Assembly (NCBI GenBank): GCA_015492395.1
Contig: WGFD01000240.1
Coordinates: forward strand, 1 to 6,250
Reading direction: 5' to 3'
DNA from: Deltaproteobacteria bacterium
Lineage (GTDB): Bacteria > Desulfobacterota > GWC2-55-46 > S146-70
DNA: 6,250 nucleotides
Shown here: positions 1 to 3,725 of the stretch, in pieces
How the letters are laid out: each line of letters opens with the position of its first letter
Position numbering within the stretch: position 1 is the first letter of the stretch
The notes under the pieces: model-generated
Seen by the model: only the letters and a program-made list of their open reading frames with translations
Told to the model about the DNA's origin: nothing
The model's database searches: none
Translations under genes and position numbers: made by a program

Positions 1-41
1 AAGGAAAGCCCCTTCGGGCTCCGCCCTCCAGGGCTTTCCTT
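1..41. terminator. Branched palindrome, possible bidirectional terminator
   Basis: Positions 1-11 (AAGGAAAGCCC) pair perfectly with 31-41 (GGGCTTTCCTT). The interior can instead fold as two adjacent small hairpins: AGCCC (7-11) with GGGCT (16-20) around a CTTC loop, and GCCC (23-26) with GGGC (31-34) around a TCCA loop. Together with the outer AAGGAA/TTCCTT arms this gives a three-way-junction shape. Each GC-rich hairpin is followed by a T-rich run on one strand (TTTCCTTT on plus, TTTCCTT on minus), so it could stop transcription in both directions, including readthrough from the minus-strand operon ending at 190. The T-runs are interrupted by CC, so termination is an inference. The palindrome begins at base 1 and may be cut by the window edge. 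Confidence 0.45.
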
Positions 42-50
42 TACACAACA

Positions 51-95
51 AAAACCGGACATTTCATTTGTCATAAAACCGGACATTTCTATTTG
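51..95. repeat. Two tandem copies of a ~20-nt direct repeat
   Basis: AAAACCGGACATTTC occurs at 51-65 and again at 75-89, with a period of 24 nt. Both copies are followed by ATTTG, directly in the first (66-70) and after one extra T in the second (91-95). Near-identical units in tandem close to an element boundary are typical of transposase-binding sites in IS21-like or Tn7/Tn5053-like ends. The repeat itself is plain in the sequence; its role is inferred. Confidence 0.85.
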
Positions 96-104
96 TTGAC
101 AACA

Positions 105-189
105 GTGAAAATGTAGCCGTTGTTAAAGATTGCGACGCCAATAACGTATCTAGGCCTGTTCTGACACGCGCGCCCCTTTTTCCCTTTAA
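105..189. other. Intergenic stretch without a recognised feature
   Basis: This is the 3' flank of the minus-strand operon. I see no open reading frame of note, no convincing hairpin plus T-run, and no repeat. Transcripts from the ligase gene probably continue through it to the palindrome at 1-41. Confidence 0.5.
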
Positions 190-1320
190 TCATGGTGACG
201 GATCCTCATTCAACTCCCTGACAAGTGATGCGGTGACCTCTTTCAGGGATGCGGTCTCCTTGAAGACAGCCCTTTGCCGGCAATAGCTTGGCCCGTGTTC
301 CACGATCTCTTCTATTATATATCTTAAGCACCTCTCCTTCCCTGAATCAGGGGCTGCATTGCCAAGCACACGGATGATCTCCTCTGTCAGGTCCCTTAAT
401 GTTCGTGTCTTTCCGCTGCTATCCAATATATACTCGGCCTCAAGACCGAAACGGGATGCCATGAAATGGTTCTCCCTTTCTATCCAACAGGGATGTTGCT
501 TTGATATGGGTCCTTCTTCACCTGCCTCGCGCACCTCTTTCAGATATCTGAGCAGGGTATGGACAAATGCCGCCAGTGCGGTTGCATGCTTCACCGTTGG
601 TTGACCGTCCATTACACGGACCTCCAAGGTACCCATATCCGGTCTGGGTCTGATGTCCCAGTGGATATCCTCTATTGATCTGTAGGCCCCGGCACGGCTG
701 GCTCCATCAAAAAAGTCCGAAAAGTCCTTCCAGCTTTTGAAGACGGGCGGCAGTCCGTAGCTCCTAGTTGCGGCCAGTACCCGCTGCCGGTATGAGGCGT
801 ATCCGCTTTCGTATCCCCGCCAGAATGGGGAGCTGGCGGATAGTGCCAGGAGTATGGGCAGGTATGGTCTCAGATCCTTCATGGATTCAATGGCTTCTTC
901 ACCGGACGGCATTCCCAGATGGACATGAAGGGAGTAGGTCATTAGTGTATGTCCGAGGTAGCCACCATTCCTCTCCATTGCAAGAAACCTGGGCATCGGT
1001 GTTATCTTTGCAAGGCGGTTGCAGAAGGGATGTGTTCCTGTTCCGGCGATGGCCATTCCTAACACTCCGCACCTCTCTTTCAATACGGATACGACGGAGG
1101 CCACCTCTTTCTCCAGTTCACCTGTGTCGTTACAGATGATGGAGTTTATCTCCACCGACGCCTGTGTGAACTCCGGCTTGATGAGCGGCATATCTCTGCA
1201 TGTGTCGAGTAGGGGTAGTATACCGTCGGTAAGGTCCAATGTGATTGCATCCAGAAGTTGAAACTCCATCTCCATGCCGATCGAAAGGCCTGCGGAGGGC
1301 TTAAATGCCAACGGTTCCAT
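190..1320 (-). CDS. YbdK-type carboxylate-amine ligase (glutamate-cysteine ligase GCS2 family)
   Basis: A 376-residue cytoplasmic protein of the GCS2/YbdK family, which joins a carboxylate to an amine with ATP; E. coli YbdK shows weak glutamate-cysteine ligase activity. Family motifs appear in order: GMEMEFQLLD (15-24), the substrate/metal strand ASVEIN (54-59), GTHPF (95-99), LHVHLGM (131-137), LSASSPFWRGYESGYASYR (160-178), then WDIRPRP (221-227) and GTLEVRVMD (230-238). The length is normal for the family and the C-terminus looks intact. The ATG at 1320 is supported by a strong GGAGG five nucleotides upstream. The gene overlaps the end of the upstream amidohydrolase gene by 20 nt, so the two are cotranscribed and probably translationally coupled. 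The true substrates cannot be read from the sequence: many family members are not glutathione enzymes, and no glutathione synthetase gene is adjacent. The family call is firm; the reaction is not. Confidence 0.9.
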   Translation of the reverse strand: MEPLAFKPSAGLSIGMEMEFQLLDAITLDLTDGILPLLDTCRDMPLIKPEFTQASVEINSIICNDTGELEKEVASVVSVLKERCGVLGMAIAGTGTHPFCNRLAKITPMPRFLAMERNGGYLGHTLMTYSLHVHLGMPSGEEAIESMKDLRPYLPILLALSASSPFWRGYESGYASYRQRVLAATRSYGLPPVFKSWKDFSDFFDGASRAGAYRSIEDIHWDIRPRPDMGTLEVRVMDGQPTVKHATALAAFVHTLLRYLKEVREAGEEGPISKQHPCWIERENHFMASRFGLEAEYILDSSGKTRTLRDLTEEIIRVLGNAAPDSGKERCLRYIIEEIVEHGPSYCRQRAVFKETASLKEVTASLVRELNEDPSP

Positions 1321-2488
1321 GATTCCTCCGTGAAAGCTCCTCTATGGCCCCCCTTGCCACCATGTCGAAGTACGCGGCACCGTATCTCATAACCTCTTCG
1401 TCGAAGGTAAATGAAGGGTTGTGCAACGGGACGTCTTTCCAGCCCTTTCTATTGGCGCCGAATCTTACATAGCAACCTGGCACCTTTTTGAGATAGTAGG
1501 CGAAGTCCTCCGACCCCATGCTAGGGTGGGCCATTTCGATGATGCCATCTTCACCGAAGACCTTGAGCGCGGCTGCTGAGGCTATATCCGTTTCCCTTGA
1601 AGAGTTGATAACAGGAGGGTAGCCTTCCCGTATTTTGACTCTGATATTGGCATTGTGGATCTGGGCCGTGGCACTTGCCATCCTCTTCAGCCCATCTATA
1701 ATATGTCTCCTCACATCCGGAAGTGTTGTCCTGATAGATCCCCTGAGCTCTGCCTCTTCCGCTATGATGTTGCTGGCACTTCCTGCCTCCACCCGTCCTA
1801 TGGTGACTACAGAAGGGTGGGCGGGATTGATCTCCCGTGAGACGAGCGTCTGGATTGCCATTATCAGCAGACCGGTTACTACAACTGCGTCGACCGCTTC
1901 ATGTGGTCTTGCCCCATGTCCGCCCTTACCCTTCACCGTTATGGTGAAACCGTCCGATTGGGCGGTGATAATGCCTTTCGATATCATAATCTTGCCCACC
2001 TTGTACTGGCGTGTTATGTGTCCGGCGAAGATGGCGTCGACTCCCTCAAGGGCCTGTAACTCTATCATCTTCAGCGCGCCGCCCCCTTTTTCTTCCGCAG
2101 GCTGAAATAAGAGTACTGCATTCCCTCTTGGAGGGTCTTTCTTCAGCAATGCCGCCGCGCCGAGGAGCATCGCCATATGGCCATCATGTCCGCATGCATG
2201 CATCCTCCCCTCATGCCTGGATGTAAAGGTGAGGCCGGTATTCTCATCACCCGGCAGTGCATCCATCTCTGCCCGGAGTGCGATGGTGGGGCCGTTATTA
2301 TTGCCTATTCTGGCCACAATTCCTCCGCCTGCGCCGCCATACCTATAGTCTATGGACAGTCTCCGAAGTTCATCCGTTATTATTGATGCGGTCTTCTCTT
2401 CTTCAAAGGCGAGTTCAGGATACATATGTAAAGTCCTTCGCAACTCGACCATCTTTGAAAAGATCCTGTCCGGAAGCAGCTTTTTCAT
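1301..2488 (-). CDS. M20D-family metallo-amidohydrolase (N-acyl amino acid / hippurate hydrolase type)
   Basis: A 395-residue cytoplasmic metal-dependent hydrolase of peptidase family M20D, whose members remove acyl groups from N-acyl amino acids, hippurate, indoleacetyl-amino acids or N-acetyl-diaminopimelate. Visible motifs are LRAEMDALPG (71-80), the metal-binding MHACGHDGH (96-104, with C99 and H101), FQPAEEKGGGA (128-138, with catalytic/metal E132-E133), GH157, the dimerisation-domain signature GKGGHGARPHEAVDAV (187-202), MGSEDFAYY (324-332) and the last metal ligand H356 in LHNPSF. All five expected ligands are present. The GHITRQYKVG stretch (156-165) departs from the usual GLHVxPxxPVG, which may affect substrate choice. 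The ATG at 2488 gives the N-terminus expected for the family; a GTG at 2524 in the same frame would add 12 unlikely residues and overlaps the predicted -35 element. It is the first gene of a two-gene operon with the YbdK-type ligase. The exact substrate is unknown. Confidence 0.92.
   Translation of the reverse strand: MKKLLPDRIFSKMVELRRTLHMYPELAFEEEKTASIITDELRRLSIDYRYGGAGGGIVARIGNNNGPTIALRAEMDALPGDENTGLTFTSRHEGRMHACGHDGHMAMLLGAAALLKKDPPRGNAVLLFQPAEEKGGGALKMIELQALEGVDAIFAGHITRQYKVGKIMISKGIITAQSDGFTITVKGKGGHGARPHEAVDAVVVTGLLIMAIQTLVSREINPAHPSVVTIGRVEAGSASNIIAEEAELRGSIRTTLPDVRRHIIDGLKRMASATAQIHNANIRVKIREGYPPVINSSRETDIASAAALKVFGEDGIIEMAHPSMGSEDFAYYLKKVPGCYVRFGANRKGWKDVPLHNPSFTFDEEVMRYGAAYFDMVARGAIEELSRRNHGTVGI
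1325..1329 (-). promoter_or_regulatory. Strong Shine-Dalgarno for the YbdK-type ligase
   Basis: The minus strand reads CGGAGGAATCATG, placing GGAGG five nucleotides before the ATG at 1320. It lies inside the last codons of the amidohydrolase gene. This fixes the ligase start and contrasts with the other three genes in the window, none of which has a recognisable ribosome binding site. Confidence 0.85.
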
Positions 2489-2495
2489 AATAATA

Positions 2496-2524
2496 AGTAT
2501 AGCACAGTTATTGCGCGATGGCAC
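2496..2524 (-). promoter_or_regulatory. Predicted sigma70-type promoter of the amidohydrolase-ligase operon
   Basis: On the minus strand, GTGCCA (2524-2519, 4 of 6 matches to TTGACA) is followed after 17 nt by TATACT (2501-2496, 5 of 6 matches to TATAAT). TGC directly precedes it, giving an extended -10, TGCTATACT. Only 7 nt (TATTATT) separate the -10 from the ATG at 2488, so the start of transcription would fall at or next to the start codon. No Shine-Dalgarno is present. CTGTGC occurs twice, 19 nt apart (2526-2521 and 2507-2502), straddling the promoter elements; this might be an operator but is short enough to be chance. Confidence 0.55.
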
Positions 2525-2548
2525 AGAGGAGGAGACGTTATTTTTTTG

Positions 2549-2578
2549 TTGCCTTTACCGCCACTTTAGGGCTAGATT
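2549..2578 (+). promoter_or_regulatory. Candidate promoter of the deacetylase-helicase operon
   Basis: TTGCCT (2549-2554, 4 of 6 to TTGACA) and TAGATT (2573-2578, 4 of 6 to TATAAT, fitting TANNNT) are spaced by 18 nt. As on the opposite strand, exactly 7 nt separate the -10-like hexamer from the ATG at 2586, and no ribosome binding site lies in between; AGGG at 2568-2571 is 14 nt from the ATG, which is too far. The match is weaker than the minus-strand promoter. The parallel spacing is the main support. Confidence 0.35.
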
Positions 2579-2585
2579 TTTACAT

Positions 2586-3716
2586 ATGGGCACCGCTTTT
2601 ATCTATTCCGACCAGTTTTGGAAGTACGACTATGGATCTGGGCATCCAATGCGTCCTATCAGGCTCAAACTTACCTGGGAGCTTATAAGGAGTTGTGGGC
2701 TTCTCGACATCCATGGTTCAAGGCTGATAGAGGCAAGGAAGGCCACGGTCGAAGAGGTACTCTACTACCATAATGAGGACTATATCAGGGTCCTCAGCCA
2801 GTCGAACACCGGTACCGTCCCCGAGGACGGGGAGAGGTACGGACTCGGGTATGGCGATAACCCGGTCTTTGAAGGAGTCTATGATTGGTCACTCTACTCT
2901 ACAGGGGCTTCCGTCCAGGGTGCCGAACTTGTGTCGAAGGGGGAGGCGGATATCGCTTTCAATATTTGCGGTGGTCTGCACCATGCACGGGCCGGCCGGG
3001 CGTCGGGTTTCTGCTACATAAACGACCCGGTGGTGGCCATATGCCATCTTGTCAGAGCCGGTAAGAGGGTCCTCTACGTGGATATAGATGCCCACCATGG
3101 TGATGGTGTGCAGGCTGCCTTCTATGATACCGACAGGGTGCTAACCGTCTCGATCCATGAGAGTGGTCTTTACCTCTTTCCAGGCACGGGCCTTCCGGAG
3201 GAGGCCGGTGAAGGTGTTGGTGAGGGGTACTCCATAAACATTCCGCTACCTCCTGGCGCGGGTGACGAACTCTTTTGCCGGGCCTTTGGAATGGTCGTGC
3301 CCGGTTGCGTGGAGAGGTTCAAGCCCGATATACTGGTCACCCAACTGGGGGTGGATACCTTCCGCACCGATCCGATCACGCATCTCAACCTTACAACCAA
3401 TGGATTAGAGAAGATGGTCAGGTGTCTCGGCTCTTTCTCGCTGCCATGGCTGGCGCTTGGCGGAGGTGGTTACAATCTGAGTAATGTGGCGAGGGGATGG
3501 GCCATAGCCTGGGCGATCATGAACGGAGTGGATGTGCCCGATAACGTGCCGGATCAATACATGGAAACGGCCGAACGTTACGGTATACATGACCATCTTA
3601 TGAAAGATATTCCCTTTAAAGCAGCGGGACGGGAAAAGGCCGCCATGTTGAGAGATCTGGATACAGTCATAGAAAGGTTGAGCAGGTACTGTCCGGCCTT
3701 TGTTAAGCGGGCATAG
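2586..3716 (+). CDS. Class I-like histone deacetylase family protein (AcuC-like)
   Basis: A 376-residue zinc-dependent deacylase of the arginase/deacetylase fold; family members remove acetyl groups from lysine side chains or small amines, and bacterial AcuC acts on acetylated acetyl-CoA synthetase. The active site is complete. It has the paired histidines H132-H133 in LHHARAGRASGFCYIND; D166, D168 and H170 in VDIDAHHGDG (D168 and H170 binding zinc); D257 in QLGVDTFRTDP as third zinc ligand; and the transition-state tyrosine Y296 in GGGGYNLSNVARGW. These stretches resemble eukaryotic HDAC1/HDAC8 closely. The N-terminus FIYSDQFWKYDYGSGHPMRPIR is the usual family start, supporting the ATG at 2586; in-frame codons further upstream lie antisense to the amidohydrolase gene and add no family sequence. 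The gene ends in TAG nine nucleotides before the helicase gene, so the two are very likely cotranscribed. No acuA, acuB or acetyl-CoA synthetase gene is in the window, so an acetoin role is not supported by context. Confidence 0.93.
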   Translation: MGTAFIYSDQFWKYDYGSGHPMRPIRLKLTWELIRSCGLLDIHGSRLIEARKATVEEVLYYHNEDYIRVLSQSNTGTVPEDGERYGLGYGDNPVFEGVYDWSLYSTGASVQGAELVSKGEADIAFNICGGLHHARAGRASGFCYINDPVVAICHLVRAGKRVLYVDIDAHHGDGVQAAFYDTDRVLTVSIHESGLYLFPGTGLPEEAGEGVGEGYSINIPLPPGAGDELFCRAFGMVVPGCVERFKPDILVTQLGVDTFRTDPITHLNLTTNGLEKMVRCLGSFSLPWLALGGGGYNLSNVARGWAIAWAIMNGVDVPDNVPDQYMETAERYGIHDHLMKDIPFKAAGREKAAMLRDLDTVIERLSRYCPAFVKRA

Positions 3717-3725
3717 AATATACAC

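Larger units (their letters stand above)
1..104. mobile_element. Probable terminus of an insertion sequence (partial)
   Basis: The stretch combines a palindrome/terminator-like structure (1-41), two direct repeats (51-95) and, at its right edge, the near-palindrome TGTTG-A-CAACA (94-104). Read on the minus strand, the inferred edge starts TGTTGTCAACAAATAGAAAT, that is with TG, the usual terminal dinucleotide of IS21-like elements and several related transposons. No transposase coding sequence is visible, so the element body would lie left of the window, with its gene perhaps ending just before the palindrome. No target-site duplication can be checked because only one end is present. It could instead be an intergenic repeat family or a solo remnant of an IS. 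Confidence 0.4.

Noticed and set aside
1..189. CRISPR-like array suggested by the repeated AAAACCGGACATTTC unit
   Set aside because: There are only two copies, with a period of 24 nt and spacers of under 10 nt. A transposon-end repeat explains this better.
1635..2105. 156-codon plus-strand open frame
   Set aside because: It lies fully antisense to the M20D gene, whose catalytic motifs are conserved in the other strand. It has no ribosome binding site and no recognisable domain.
2489..2524. Longer amidohydrolase start at the GTG of 2524
   Set aside because: It adds 12 residues not typical of M20D enzymes, has no convincing ribosome binding site, and overlaps the best promoter match. The ATG at 2488 gives the usual N-terminus.
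2352..2585. In-frame upstream extension of the deacetylase to an ATG at 2352
   Set aside because: The added 78 residues are antisense to the amidohydrolase 5' end and its promoter and show no deacetylase-family sequence. The family N-terminus begins at the ATG at 2586.
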